Shown here piece after piece: positions 44,636-53,248 of a stretch of 64,000 bases of DNA. The notes under the pieces are model-generated. The model had not been told where the DNA came from. It saw only the letters and a list, made by a program, of their open reading frames with translations, and did not search any database. The translations under genes and the position numbers were made by a program. The stretch comes from an uncultured Sphingopyxis sp. (GTDB lineage: Bacteria; Pseudomonadota; Alphaproteobacteria; Sphingomonadales; Sphingomonadaceae), in NCBI RefSeq assembly GCF_900078365.1, contig NZ_LT598653.1, positions 992,001-1,056,000 of the forward strand, given 5' to 3'. Each line of letters begins with the position of its first letter. Position 1 is the stretch's first letter.

Positions 44636-44666
44636 TTGTCCTACCTGATTGTATGGACTTCCATAC
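44636..44666 (+). promoter_or_regulatory. Operator before the GntR gene
   Basis: TTGTCCTACCT (44636-44646) repeats the motif at 34302-34312. GTATGGACTTCCATAC (44651-44666) is a palindrome with four central bases, typical of FadR-type GntR sites, and lies 25 bases before the regulator start. It suggests autoregulation. Confidence 0.6.
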
Positions 44667-44690
44667 GCCTATGTGGGGAGAAGATTGACC

Positions 44691-45437
44691 ATGGCCGAAC
44701 GCCGCCTTTTTGAGGATGTCGCCGACACGATCCGGCGCCTGATTCTGGACGGAACCTATCCGCCCGGAACGCGGCTGCCCGGCGAGCGCGAACTGTCCGA
44801 ACGGTTCGAGGTCAGCCGGGTGACGATCCGCGAGGCCGAGATCGCGCTGCAGGCGACGGGGTGGATTCATATCCGCACCGGCGCGGGCGCCTATGTCGAG
44901 GCGGTGCTGCCCGGCGACAATGCGATCCTGCCCAAGGTCAGCGCGTTCGAGCTGACCGAGGCGCGCTCGCTGTTCGAGGCCGAGGCGGCGGCGCTCGCTG
45001 CCCCGACCATCTCGAGCGAGACGCTCGAAAAGCTCGACGAACTGCTCGTGGCGATGGCCGACGACAGCAAGAGCGAGGAAGAGATCAGCGCGATCGACCG
45101 CGAGTTTCACATGACGATCGCCGCCGCGTCGAGCAACAAGGCGATCATCCATGTGATCGAGAGCCTGTGGCGGATGCGCATGGAATTGCCCGAGGTGCGG
45201 AGCAGCCACTCGCTCGTCTGCCGCAAGGACGGCGCCGCGCGCCAGGCCGAGCATGCCGACGTCGTCGCGGCGCTGCGCAATCGCGACGCGACCGGCGCGC
45301 GGCTCGCGATGCGGCGCCATTTCAACCGCCTGCTCGAATCGATGCTCGACGAGACCGAGGAACGCGCGCTGGTCGAATTGCGGCGCCAGTCGGCCGAAAG
45401 CCGCCAGCGTTATCTGCTGAGCGCAAAACTCGCCTGA
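44691..45437 (+). CDS. GntR-family regulator, FadR subfamily
   Basis: 248 residues from ATG 44691 (GGGGAGAAG 8 bases upstream). N-terminal winged helix: FEDVADTIRRLILDGTYPPG, RLPGERELSERFEVSRVTIR. The C-terminal FCD all-helical effector domain shows REFHMTIAAASSNKAIIHVI with the expected D/H metal- or ligand-binding residues. Such regulators often sense uronate catabolites. Motifs at 34252, 41621 and 44651 are candidate sites, so it likely controls the alginate locus. The stop overlaps the next start (TGATG). Confidence 0.88.
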   Translation: MAERRLFEDVADTIRRLILDGTYPPGTRLPGERELSERFEVSRVTIREAEIALQATGWIHIRTGAGAYVEAVLPGDNAILPKVSAFELTEARSLFEAEAAALAAPTISSETLEKLDELLVAMADDSKSEEEISAIDREFHMTIAAASSNKAIIHVIESLWRMRMELPEVRSSHSLVCRKDGAARQAEHADVVAALRNRDATGARLAMRRHFNRLLESMLDETEERALVELRRQSAESRQRYLLSAKLA

Positions 45438-46216
45438 TGCCCGATACCCCCGATCCGGTCGCCGCGCTGCTGGCCGCGCGCCTTTCGGGGCAGGCGCTGA
45501 CCGCCTTTCCGGCGCCGATTCCCGCGACGCTGGGGGACGCATATGACGTGCAGCAGCGCCTCACCGCCGCGCTCGGCGCGCCGGTGCTCGGCTGGAAGGT
45601 CGGGCGTATCCCGCCCGCGCTCGTCGAAGCGCTGGGTGCCGAGCGCGTCGCCGGGCCCGTGCTGCGCGTCGCAGAACTCGCCGGCGATGCGCCGGGCGAC
45701 GCCTTCGTCTTCGACGGCGGTGCCGGTGCGATCGAGTCCGAGGTGATGCTGCGCCTCTGCGCCGTGCCCGACGGGCGCGTGACGAACGGCGATGGCGCGC
45801 TCTGGGTCGACGAAATCCGCGCGGGGTTCGAGGTCGCAAGCTCGCCCGCGCCCGATGTCCATAACCACGCCCCCTATGGCATCATCGCCGACATCGGCAT
45901 CAACAACGGCCTGCTGCTCGGGCCGCGGCTCGACTTCGAGGATTTCGCCACGCTGGCGGTCGAAACGCAAATCGACGGCGTGGCGGTCGGCAGCGGGCGG
46001 GCGATCGACGTGCTCGACGGCCCGTGGGGCGCGCTCGATTTCCTCGCCGACCTCCATCGCCGCGGCGTGATCGAACTCAAGCCCGGACAGTGGGTTTCGG
46101 CCGGCGCGATCACCGGGGTCCACCCGATCGCGATCGGCCAGACGGCGACCGCGCACTTCGGTTCCGCCGCCGCCATCACCTGCATCGCTGCCCCCGAAAC
46201 CGGATTCAGAGTCTAA
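45437..46216 (+). CDS. 2-Keto-4-pentenoate hydratase family (FAH superfamily) protein
   Basis: 259 residues from ATG 45437, overlapping the GntR stop. Family blocks are LGWKVGRIPPALVEAL, the metal site AIESEVMLRLC (E-x-E), INNGLLLGPRL, and the C-terminal GVIELKPGQWVSAGAITGVH. MhpD-type enzymes add water to 2-keto-4-enoates. Its place between an alginate regulator and KDG kinase suggests action on a keto-deoxy sugar acid, possibly as dehydratase or isomer processor. The real substrate is unknown. KdgK follows 3 bases later. Confidence 0.78.
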   Translation: MPDTPDPVAALLAARLSGQALTAFPAPIPATLGDAYDVQQRLTAALGAPVLGWKVGRIPPALVEALGAERVAGPVLRVAELAGDAPGDAFVFDGGAGAIESEVMLRLCAVPDGRVTNGDGALWVDEIRAGFEVASSPAPDVHNHAPYGIIADIGINNGLLLGPRLDFEDFATLAVETQIDGVAVGSGRAIDVLDGPWGALDFLADLHRRGVIELKPGQWVSAGAITGVHPIAIGQTATAHFGSAAAITCIAAPETGFRV

Positions 46217-46219
46217 CCT

Positions 46220-47239
46220 ATGATCCCTCCTCCCCGCAGCATCGCCTGTTTCGGCGAAATCGTCATGCGCGTCTCGGTTCCGGAGGGCGAACTGCCCCTG
46301 CAGTCGGCGCGCTTCGGCGCGCATGCCGGCGGCGCCGAAGCCAATGTCGCGGTCGCGCTCGCCGCGCTCGGCCGCCCTACCGCGATGATCAGCGCGGTTC
46401 CCGAAGGTCCGATCGGCGACGGCGTCATGGGCGAGCTGCGCCGCCATGGCGTCGATACCGCATCGGTGCGCCGCCCCGCGGGCCGCATGGGCCTCTATTA
46501 TCACCTCCCCGGCGGCCCGATGCGCCCCGCCGAAGTCGTCTACGACCGCGCCGGCTCGGCCTTTGCCGCGGCCAGCTCCGAGGATTGGGACTGGGACGCG
46601 TTGCTCGACGGCGTGGACTGGCTGCATGTCTCGGGCGTCACCCCCGCGCTCGGGCCGGGCAGCGCCGCGGCGACGCTCGCCGCCGTCACGCACGCCCGTG
46701 CGGCCGGGATCGGCGTGTCGTTCGACGGCAATTGGCGCGGACGCCTGTGGGAGCGCTGGCAGCCCGATCCGGCGGCGGTCCTCAAGCCGATCGTCGCGCA
46801 GGCGACCCTGCTTTTCGGCAATCATCGCGACGCGGGGCTGCTGCTGGGCCGCGAATTTTCGGGCGAGGGCGAAGACCGGCGGCGCGAGGCGGCGCTGGCG
46901 CTGTTCGACCATTTTCCCGCGCTCGAACATATCGCCTCGACCGCTCGCGAAATCCTCGGCCCCGACGCCCACCGGATCACCGCGCGTATCGATACGCGGG
47001 AGGGGCGGGGCGCGAGCGATCCCACCCTCGTCACCCCGGTGATCGACCGCGTCGGGACCGGCGACGCCTTCGCGGCGGGCGTTCTCGACGGCTTGTGGAG
47101 CGGCAAGGGCCTCGCCGACGCGGCGACGCACGGCCTCGCGCTTGCGGCGCTCAAGCACGGCATCCACGGTGATTTCGCGCCCTTTTCGCGTTCGATGCTT
47201 GACCGCGTGTCCAGCGCAGCGCAGGATATTTCGCGTTAG
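46220..47239 (+). CDS. kdgK: 2-Dehydro-3-deoxygluconate kinase (PfkB family)
   Basis: 339 residues. It phosphorylates KDG to KDPG. The N-terminal GEIVMRVSVP and AHAGGAEANVAVALAALG are typical of KDG kinases, and the PfkB catalytic motif RVGTGDAFAAGVLDGL carries D282. Residues R110 (VVYDRAGSA) and GNWRGRLW fit the KDG-binding region. It completes the conversion from alginate monomer to KDPG; the KDPG aldolase is not in this window. It is the last gene of the regulator operon and is followed by palindrome copy D. Confidence 0.9.
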   Translation: MIPPPRSIACFGEIVMRVSVPEGELPLQSARFGAHAGGAEANVAVALAALGRPTAMISAVPEGPIGDGVMGELRRHGVDTASVRRPAGRMGLYYHLPGGPMRPAEVVYDRAGSAFAAASSEDWDWDALLDGVDWLHVSGVTPALGPGSAAATLAAVTHARAAGIGVSFDGNWRGRLWERWQPDPAAVLKPIVAQATLLFGNHRDAGLLLGREFSGEGEDRRREAALALFDHFPALEHIASTAREILGPDAHRITARIDTREGRGASDPTLVTPVIDRVGTGDAFAAGVLDGLWSGKGLADAATHGLALAALKHGIHGDFAPFSRSMLDRVSSAAQDISR

Positions 47240-47277
47240 ATTGTGATCCGCTTCGACTGAAGCGTTATAGCGTTTCC

Positions 47278-47363
47278 TGTGTCCCCGCGAAGGCGGGAGC
47301 CCATCTCCGGCCGGTTCAAGATGGCACCGACCGGAGATGGGCTCCCGCCTTCGCGGGAGCACG
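47278..47363. repeat. Dispersed palindromic repeat, variant copy D
   Basis: GTCCCCGCGAAGGCGGGAGC CCATCTCCGG (from 47281) is inverted at 47331-47362. It keeps the GCGAAGGC core but has a different outer arm (AGCCCATCTCCGG). Intergenic, between kdgK and sugE. Confidence 0.85.
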
Positions 47364-47410
47364 CGGCTTATTCAGCCAAAGAGGATCACGCGACGGAGGC
47401 CACGTCCCCG

Positions 47411-47448
47411 CCCGCATCACGCGGGTTATCAAGTCCGGGACGGCCCGG
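47411..47448 (+). promoter_or_regulatory. Possible guanidine-II (mini-ykkC)-like leader
   Basis: Two small hairpins precede sugE: CCCGC-ATCAC-GCGGG (47411-47425) and CCGGG-ACGG-CCCGG (47435-47448), 9 bases apart, ending 10 bases before the AAGGAGGG at 47459-47466. The second has the ACGR loop that defines guanidine-II aptamers; the first does not. Gene context fits but the match is incomplete. Confidence 0.4.
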
Positions 47449-47470
47449 CAGCACTTGAAGGAGGGCTGCC

Positions 47471-47791
47471 ATGGCCTGGATATATTTGACGATCGCCGGA
47501 ATTTTCGAAGTCGTGTGGGCGTTTGCGATGAAGCAATCCGAAGGCTTCACGCGCCCGGGCGCGACCGCCATCACCATCGTGGCGATGATCGTGAGTTTTG
47601 CTTTGCTCGCGCTGTCGATGAAATCGCTGCCGCTCGGCACTGCTTACACGATCTGGACCGGCATCGGCGCGGTCGGCGCGTTCCTCGTCGGAATCTTCAT
47701 TCTCGGCGAACAGGCGAACGCGATGCGTATCGTCGCCGCGCTGCTGATCGTCAGCGGCCTCATCCTGATGAAGCTGTCGTCGCCCGCTTGA
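47471..47791 (+). CDS. sugE: SugE/Gdx guanidinium exporter (SMR family)
   Basis: 106 residues, four membrane helices. The proton/guanidinium-coupling glutamate is E13 in AGIFEVVWAFAMKQSEGF. MKSLPLGTAYTIWTGIGAVG is the signature of the SugE (Gdx) subtype, distinct from EmrE multidrug pumps. It exports guanidinium ion in exchange for protons as an antiparallel dimer. ATG 47471 has AAGGAGGG 5 bases upstream. A strong GC hairpin separates it from the convergent nagE. Confidence 0.93.
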   Translation: MAWIYLTIAGIFEVVWAFAMKQSEGFTRPGATAITIVAMIVSFALLALSMKSLPLGTAYTIWTGIGAVGAFLVGIFILGEQANAMRIVAALLIVSGLILMKLSSPA

Positions 47792-47795
47792 GTGT

Positions 47796-47833
47796 GGCGC
47801 CCGCCGCGTTCGCGAAGAACCACGGCGGGCGCC
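47796..47833. terminator. Hairpin between convergent sugE and nagE
   Basis: GGCGCCCGCCG (47796-47806) pairs perfectly with CGGCGGGCGCC (47823-47833). The 11-bp stem lies between two convergent stop codons and may end or protect both messages. No U-run. Confidence 0.5.
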
Positions 47834-47865
47834 AAGGGCAAACGGCGGGAAGACCGCCGCCCTGT

Positions 47866-49551
47866 TCAGATCAGGATATGGCACACATCGGGCGCCGGCC
47901 GGACGAGACCGCGCGTCAGCCGCGCCAGCGCGCCTTCGTCGACCTGCGCCGCGTCGGCGAGTTCGACCCGGTAGCGGCCGTGGAGCGCGCGGACCGACCG
48001 CACATTCGCGGCGCCGCCAAGCGCACCGGTCAAGTCGTCGGGCAGCGTCGTTTCCGCTCGGCTCCCGTCCGCTACGGGGGCAGGGGCGGCGATAGCCGTC
48101 CCGCCGCCGCCCGCCAGCGCGCCGCGGATTTCCTCGGCCACGAGATCGGCGACCGGCCCGAGCACGACCTGCGCCGCATTCTCCGACGGACGGATGATGC
48201 CGCGCGCACCGAGCGCCGTCAGCGCGGCGTCGTCGACCGCGCTCTGGTCGGCGACGATCAGGCGCAGGCGCGTCGTGCAGGCATCGACGCTGACGAGATT
48301 GCCCGCGCCGCCGAGCGCCGCGACAAAGGCTTCGCCGCGCGCGCCGCCCGTCGAAACGGTCGACGCCTCGGCGACCTCGCCGCGCTCGCGCCCCGGTGTC
48401 GTCAGGTCGAACCGGCGGATGAAGAAGCGGAACAGGCCGTAATAGAGCAGGGCATAGGCGGCGCCGATCGGCAGCAGCAGCCAGGGCCGCGTCGCGAGGC
48501 TGAAATTGAGCACATAGTCGAACAGCCCCGCCGAAAAGCCGAAGCCGAGCTTGACGTCGAGCGCATTCATCAGCGCCATCGACGCGCCGGTCAGGACGGC
48601 GTGGATCGCATAGAGCAAAGGCGCGACGAACATGAAGCTGAACTCGATCGGCTCGGTCACCCCGGTCAGGAAGCTGGTGAAGGCGAGGCTGAAGAGCATG
48701 CCGCCGACCGCCTTTTTCCGCTCGGGCCGCGCCTCGTGATACATGGCGAGGCAGGCGGCGGGCAGGCCGAACATCATCACCGGGAAAAAGCCCGACATGA
48801 ACGCGCCCGCGCTCGGATCACCCGCGAAGAAGCGGCGAAGGTCGCCCGTCGCGCCTTCGAAGTCGCCGACGACGAACCAGGCGGCATTGTTGATGATATG
48901 GTGCAATCCGGTGACGATCAGCAGCCGGTTGAGCGCGCCATAGACGAATAGTCCGATCTCGCCCGAGGCGACGACGGCGCGGCTCGCGGTGTCGATCGCG
49001 CCGCTGATATGCGCATAGCTGTAGCCGACGAGTGCCGCGAGCAGCAGCCCCGCGACCCCGCTGGCGATCGGCACGAACCGCCGGCCGCCGAAGAAAGCGA
49101 GATATTCGGGCAGCGCGATCGTCGCGAAACGATTGTAGAAATGCCCGCCGATCAACCCCGACAATATGCCGACCGGGACCTCGAGCCGGTCGATCAGCCC
49201 GACCGCCCATTGCTTCGCCGTCAAGGCCGCCGCGGCTTCGGGAAGCCCCGCGCCGATGTCGGGGGGCGGGGTCATGAAGGTCTGCGCGCCCGTCGTCGTC
49301 GTAAGATAGCAGACCACCCCCGCGAGCGCCGCCGCGCCATTGCCGTCGCGCGCAAAGCCGACCGCGACGCCGATCGCGAAGAGGATGCCCAGATTCTCGA
49401 AAATCGCGGCGCCCGCCGCCGAAATGAAGGCGATGTCGAGCAGGTCGGGCTGGCCGATGCGCAGCAGCAGCCCCGCGATCGGCAGCACCGCGATCGGCAA
49501 CATCAGCGCGCGGCCCAATGGCTGGAGCGTTTCGAGTATCTTGCGCATCAT
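47866..49551 (-). CDS. nagE: PTS N-acetylglucosamine EIICB (NagE type) with degenerate second EIIB
   Basis: 561 residues from ATG 49551, which overlaps the upstream stop (ATGA). EIIC membrane domain spans about 1-385 (ALMLPIAVLPIAGLLLRIG; FTSFLTGVTEPIEFSFMFVAP with the substrate-binding TEPIEF). The first EIIB (405-480) has the phospho-cysteine C425 in SVDACTTRLRL. A second EIIB-like unit at 505-561 (NVRSVRALHGRYRVEL) has Leu where the cysteine should be, so it cannot carry phosphate. It imports and phosphorylates GlcNAc with the adjacent fused EIIA-HPr-EI. Confidence 0.9.
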   Translation of the reverse strand: MMRKILETLQPLGRALMLPIAVLPIAGLLLRIGQPDLLDIAFISAAGAAIFENLGILFAIGVAVGFARDGNGAAALAGVVCYLTTTTGAQTFMTPPPDIGAGLPEAAAALTAKQWAVGLIDRLEVPVGILSGLIGGHFYNRFATIALPEYLAFFGGRRFVPIASGVAGLLLAALVGYSYAHISGAIDTASRAVVASGEIGLFVYGALNRLLIVTGLHHIINNAAWFVVGDFEGATGDLRRFFAGDPSAGAFMSGFFPVMMFGLPAACLAMYHEARPERKKAVGGMLFSLAFTSFLTGVTEPIEFSFMFVAPLLYAIHAVLTGASMALMNALDVKLGFGFSAGLFDYVLNFSLATRPWLLLPIGAAYALLYYGLFRFFIRRFDLTTPGRERGEVAEASTVSTGGARGEAFVAALGGAGNLVSVDACTTRLRLIVADQSAVDDAALTALGARGIIRPSENAAQVVLGPVADLVAEEIRGALAGGGGTAIAAPAPVADGSRAETTLPDDLTGALGGAANVRSVRALHGRYRVELADAAQVDEGALARLTRGLVRPAPDVCHILI

Positions 49552-52034
49552 CGTGTCTCCTCGAACGCGCGGGCGAGCGCGCGCACCTCCGCCGCCGACT
49601 TGCATTGCAGCGCCAGCGCGGCATGCGCTTGCGTCTCGGGCAACGCGAGGCCGCGCACGATCTGTTTCGCCTCGGCGACGAACCCCGGCACCGCCGACAA
49701 TTCGGTGACGCCCAGCCCGATCAGAATCGGCAGCGCCGCCGGATCGGACGCGAGCCCGCCGCACACCCCGACCCAGCGCCCGTGAACCGCGGCAAGGCGG
49801 CACGTTTCGCCGATCATCCGCAGCACCGCGGGGTGCATCGCGTCGACCCCCGCGGCGACCGCCGGATTGCCGCGGTCCATCGCGAGCACATATTGGGTCA
49901 GGTCGTTGGTGCCGATCGACAGGAAATCGGCTTCGGCGGCGAGCAGGTCGGCGGTCATCGCGGCGGCGGGGGTCTCGACCATCACGCCGACCTCGACCGG
50001 CGCCGCGACCCCCATCTCGCCGCGCAGCCTTTCGACCACCGCGCGCACCTGCCGCAGCTCGTCGACGCTCGCGACCATCGGGATCATGATCTTGCATTGC
50101 CCGGCGGGTTCGACGCGCAGGATCGCGCGAAGCTGCGTTTCGAGGAGGTCGGGCCGCGCCAGCGCCACCCGGATGCCGCGCTGGCCGAGCGCCGGATTCT
50201 CCTCGGCGTCTATAGGAATATAGGCGGCGGGCTTGTCGCCGCCGATGTCGAGCAGGCGGACGATCACCGGCTTACCGGCCAGCGCGTCGGCGATCCCCTG
50301 ATAGGCGGCGTGCTGTTCATCCTCCGACGGCGCGGTGTCGCGATCGAGGAAGAGAAACTCGCTGCGCACGAGGCCCGATCCCTCGGCGCCTTGCGCCGCG
50401 GCGGCCCGCGCGTCCTCGACGCTGCCGACATTGGCGAAGATTTCGACGCGCGTGCCGTCGGCGCTGTGGCAGGCGTCCTTCGCCGCCGCCCGCGCCGCTT
50501 CGCGCCGCGCGTCGCGCTTCGCGAGCCGCGCTGAAAAGGCTTCGGCCTCGGCCGCCGACGGCGCCGCCGTGACATGCCCCAGCTCGGCATCGAGCAGCAA
50601 CGGCGTGCCCTCCGCAATCTCGTCGAGCGCATCGCCCATCGCGACGAGCGCGGGCAGCCCCATCCCCGCGCACAGGATCGCGACATGTGACGTCGGCCCG
50701 CCGCGCGCGAGGCACAGCCCTGCGGGCCGCGCCGCCGCCAATGCGACCAGCTCCGACGGCAATAAATCCCCCGCCACGACGATTGCGCCCGCCGGAACCG
50801 CCGTGCCGCCCAGCGCCGTGCCGGTCAGCGCCGCGAGCATCTGCCGCTCGATGTCGATCAGATCGTCGATCCGCTCGATCAGATGGGCATTGCCCGTCGC
50901 GCGGATCGCGTCGATCTGGTCGTGGATCGCGCCGCGCCACGCGAAACCGGCGCTGTAGCCTGCCGCGATCCGCCCCTCGGCCGCCGCAATCAATTCGGGA
51001 TCGTCGATCAGCGCGAGATGCGCCTGCATCACCGACGCGACGCTGCCGCCAGCCCCCTCGGCGCGCGCCGCGATCTGCGCGCGAACCTCGCTTCGCGCCG
51101 ACAGCAGCGCCGCGCGTTCCTCGGCCGCTCCCTTGCCTTCGCGCGCGACCGCGATGTCGGCCTGCCGCAGCCGCGCGGCGGGCCCCATGGCGAGGCCCGG
51201 CGCGGCGATCACGCCGCCGATCTGTCCCGCGCGCAGCGGACTCGTCGCGGCGACGGGCAGGGGCGCCGCCGCCGGCTCCCCTTCGCCCATATCGGTCGCG
51301 AGCAACGCGACGACCGCCGCCAGCGCCGCTTCGGCATCGTCGCCGTGCGCCTGCACCACCACCTCGTCGCCGAACGCCGTGCCGAGCGCGAGCAGCGCGA
51401 CCGTGCTCCGCGCGTCGCCGCGCTTGCCGCCCTTCATCAGATGCACGTCGGCCTCGAAGCCGCGCGCCGCCTCGCCGATCCGCGCCGCGGGTCGCGCATG
51501 GATGCCGTGCGGCAGCGACAGCGTCACCGCCTGCTCGACCAATGTGCCGTCATCCGACCGGCGTCGCGCTTCGCCCTGCACCGGGACCAGCGTCATCAGC
51601 GCCTCGCACGCGCCCACGGCGGCGTCCGTCGTGCGGCGGCCGATCGCGAAGGCCTCGGCATTGGTCACGATCACCGGCGTGATCAGGCTCGTCGCCGCGA
51701 GCGCGACCGCATCGAGGTCGAAGCGGATCAGCGGATCGCCGCGCGCTACCCTGTCGCCCGCCGCAACGAGCGGCGTGAAGCCTTCGCCTTTCAGCATCAC
51801 CGTATCGAGCCCGATATGGATCAGTATTTCGGCGCCCTCGGCGCTGCGCAGCGACACCGCATGGCCCGCTTCGTGCAGCGTCACCACCTCGCCGTCGAAC
51901 GGCGCGACGACGGTATCGCCGAGCGGCTGGATCGCGACCCCGTCGCCCATCATCCGCTGGGCAAAGACCGGATCGGGAACCTCGTCCAGCGTCGTCGCCC
52001 ACCCTCTGAGCGGAGAGGTGATGATCAGGCCCAT
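49548..52034 (-). CDS. Fused PTS EIIA(Glc-type)-HPr-EI phosphotransferase
   Basis: 828 residues from ATG 52034 (GGGGA 8 bases upstream; TTG 52049 is an alternative). EIIA at 1-145 has H58 and the phospho-histidine H73 in ILIHIGLDTV. HPr at about 165-250 has H179 in LPHGIHARPAARI. Enzyme I fills the rest, with H450 in GGPTSHVAILCAGMGLPAL and the PEP-binding C-domain (RSEFLFLDRD; FLSIGTNDLTQYVLAMDRGN; GVCGGLASD). The protein provides the whole PEP-to-EIIB relay for NagE. EIIA-HPr-EI fusions are typical of GlcNAc PTS loci. Confidence 0.93.
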   Translation of the reverse strand: MGLIITSPLRGWATTLDEVPDPVFAQRMMGDGVAIQPLGDTVVAPFDGEVVTLHEAGHAVSLRSAEGAEILIHIGLDTVMLKGEGFTPLVAAGDRVARGDPLIRFDLDAVALAATSLITPVIVTNAEAFAIGRRTTDAAVGACEALMTLVPVQGEARRRSDDGTLVEQAVTLSLPHGIHARPAARIGEAARGFEADVHLMKGGKRGDARSTVALLALGTAFGDEVVVQAHGDDAEAALAAVVALLATDMGEGEPAAAPLPVAATSPLRAGQIGGVIAAPGLAMGPAARLRQADIAVAREGKGAAEERAALLSARSEVRAQIAARAEGAGGSVASVMQAHLALIDDPELIAAAEGRIAAGYSAGFAWRGAIHDQIDAIRATGNAHLIERIDDLIDIERQMLAALTGTALGGTAVPAGAIVVAGDLLPSELVALAAARPAGLCLARGGPTSHVAILCAGMGLPALVAMGDALDEIAEGTPLLLDAELGHVTAAPSAAEAEAFSARLAKRDARREAARAAAKDACHSADGTRVEIFANVGSVEDARAAAAQGAEGSGLVRSEFLFLDRDTAPSEDEQHAAYQGIADALAGKPVIVRLLDIGGDKPAAYIPIDAEENPALGQRGIRVALARPDLLETQLRAILRVEPAGQCKIMIPMVASVDELRQVRAVVERLRGEMGVAAPVEVGVMVETPAAAMTADLLAAEADFLSIGTNDLTQYVLAMDRGNPAVAAGVDAMHPAVLRMIGETCRLAAVHGRWVGVCGGLASDPAALPILIGLGVTELSAVPGFVAEAKQIVRGLALPETQAHAALALQCKSAAEVRALARAFEETR

Positions 52035-52117
52035 CGCTATAATCCCCAAAACTTCCGCCGCTTATCCTTGCGGCTTGTCTGTCATTACGTCGCTTGCACA
52101 AAGCCCGGCGGCGATCG

Positions 52118-53248
52118 CTAAAGCCTCTCGCCGCCGATCCATGTCGCGCACGGCGTCAAATCCGCGTCCAGCCCCACCCAGTCGGCGCGCTGCCCCGCCG
52201 CGATCGACCCGATGCGGCCTTGCAGCGACAGAAAGGCGGCGGGCGTCGCGCTCGCCATCGCCGACACGTCGGGCACCGGCAGGCGGGTGACCTCGACCGT
52301 CTTGCGCAGCGCCGACGCCATGTCGAGATGCGTTCCCGCGAGCGTGCCGTCCTCGAAGATGCAGACGCCGTCCTTCACCGCGATGCGCTTGCCCTGCAGC
52401 GTGAATTCGGCGGCGTCGGTGCCGACGCTCGGCATCGCGTCGGTAACCAGCATGATGCGGTCCTTGCCCTTCGCGCGCACCGCCAGCCGCACGACGGCGG
52501 GATGCAGATGGACGTCATCGACGATCAGCCCGCACCAGGTGTCGGAGTCGAACGCCGCGCCGACCGCGCCGGGATGGCGATGGTGCAGCGGCGACATCGC
52601 GTTGAACAAATGGGTGAAGCCCGACAATCCCGCCGCGATCGCGCGCTGCGCCTCGTCATAGGTCGCGTCGCTATGCCCCGCGCTGACGATCACGCCGTGC
52701 CGGACGAGCGTGCGAATATCCTCCGCGTCGCACAGCTCGGGCGCGAGCGTCAGCATTACCCGCCCGCGATGCGGCGCGGTGAGCGTCGCCAATATGTCGG
52801 TGTCGAGGCGGCGGATGCGATGCGCTTCGTGGATGCCACGCTTCACCTCGTTGATAAAGGGGCCTTCGATATGGATGCCGACGACGCCCGGCACGCCTTG
52901 CGCGATCGCGGCATCGACCGCGGCGAGCGCGGCGGCGATCTGCGCCGGCGTGTCGCTGATCAAGGTCGGCAGGAAGGCGGTGGTCCCGAAGCGCGCGTGC
53001 GCGGCGCCGATCGCCGCGATCGCTTCGACGTCGACCTGATCGTTGAACAGCACCCCGCCGCCGCCGTTGACCTGCGTATCGACGAAGCCGGGCAGCAGCC
53101 AGCCGCCCGCAAGGTCGATCTCGCGGTCCGCGGGCGTATCGCCCGGCGCCGACACGGCGGTGACAATGCCGTCGGTCACGGCCAGATCCGCCGCATCGAC
53201 GGCGCCGTCCGGCAGCGCAATCCGGCCGTTGTGGAAACGAACGATCAT
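52118..53248 (-). CDS. nagA: N-Acetylglucosamine-6-phosphate deacetylase
   Basis: 376 residues. It removes acetate from GlcNAc-6-P made by the PTS. Amidohydrolase features: LLPGFVDTQVNGGGG near residue 55, metal Glu in GIHIEGPFIN, His in VSAGHSDATYDEA and FTHLFNAMSPLHHR, and catalytic Asp in LVTDAMPSVG. The C-terminus GSIAAGQRADWVGLD is typical. The start overlaps the nagB-II stop (ATGA), and the fused PTS gene follows about 80 bases later. Confidence 0.96.
   Translation of the reverse strand: MIVRFHNGRIALPDGAVDAADLAVTDGIVTAVSAPGDTPADREIDLAGGWLLPGFVDTQVNGGGGVLFNDQVDVEAIAAIGAAHARFGTTAFLPTLISDTPAQIAAALAAVDAAIAQGVPGVVGIHIEGPFINEVKRGIHEAHRIRRLDTDILATLTAPHRGRVMLTLAPELCDAEDIRTLVRHGVIVSAGHSDATYDEAQRAIAAGLSGFTHLFNAMSPLHHRHPGAVGAAFDSDTWCGLIVDDVHLHPAVVRLAVRAKGKDRIMLVTDAMPSVGTDAAEFTLQGKRIAVKDGVCIFEDGTLAGTHLDMASALRKTVEVTRLPVPDVSAMASATPAAFLSLQGRIGSIAAGQRADWVGLDADLTPCATWIGGERL

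Noticed and set aside
45410..47362. 650-codon frame opposite hydratase and kdgK
   Set aside because: Spans two confident coupled genes and intergenic palindrome; no domain.
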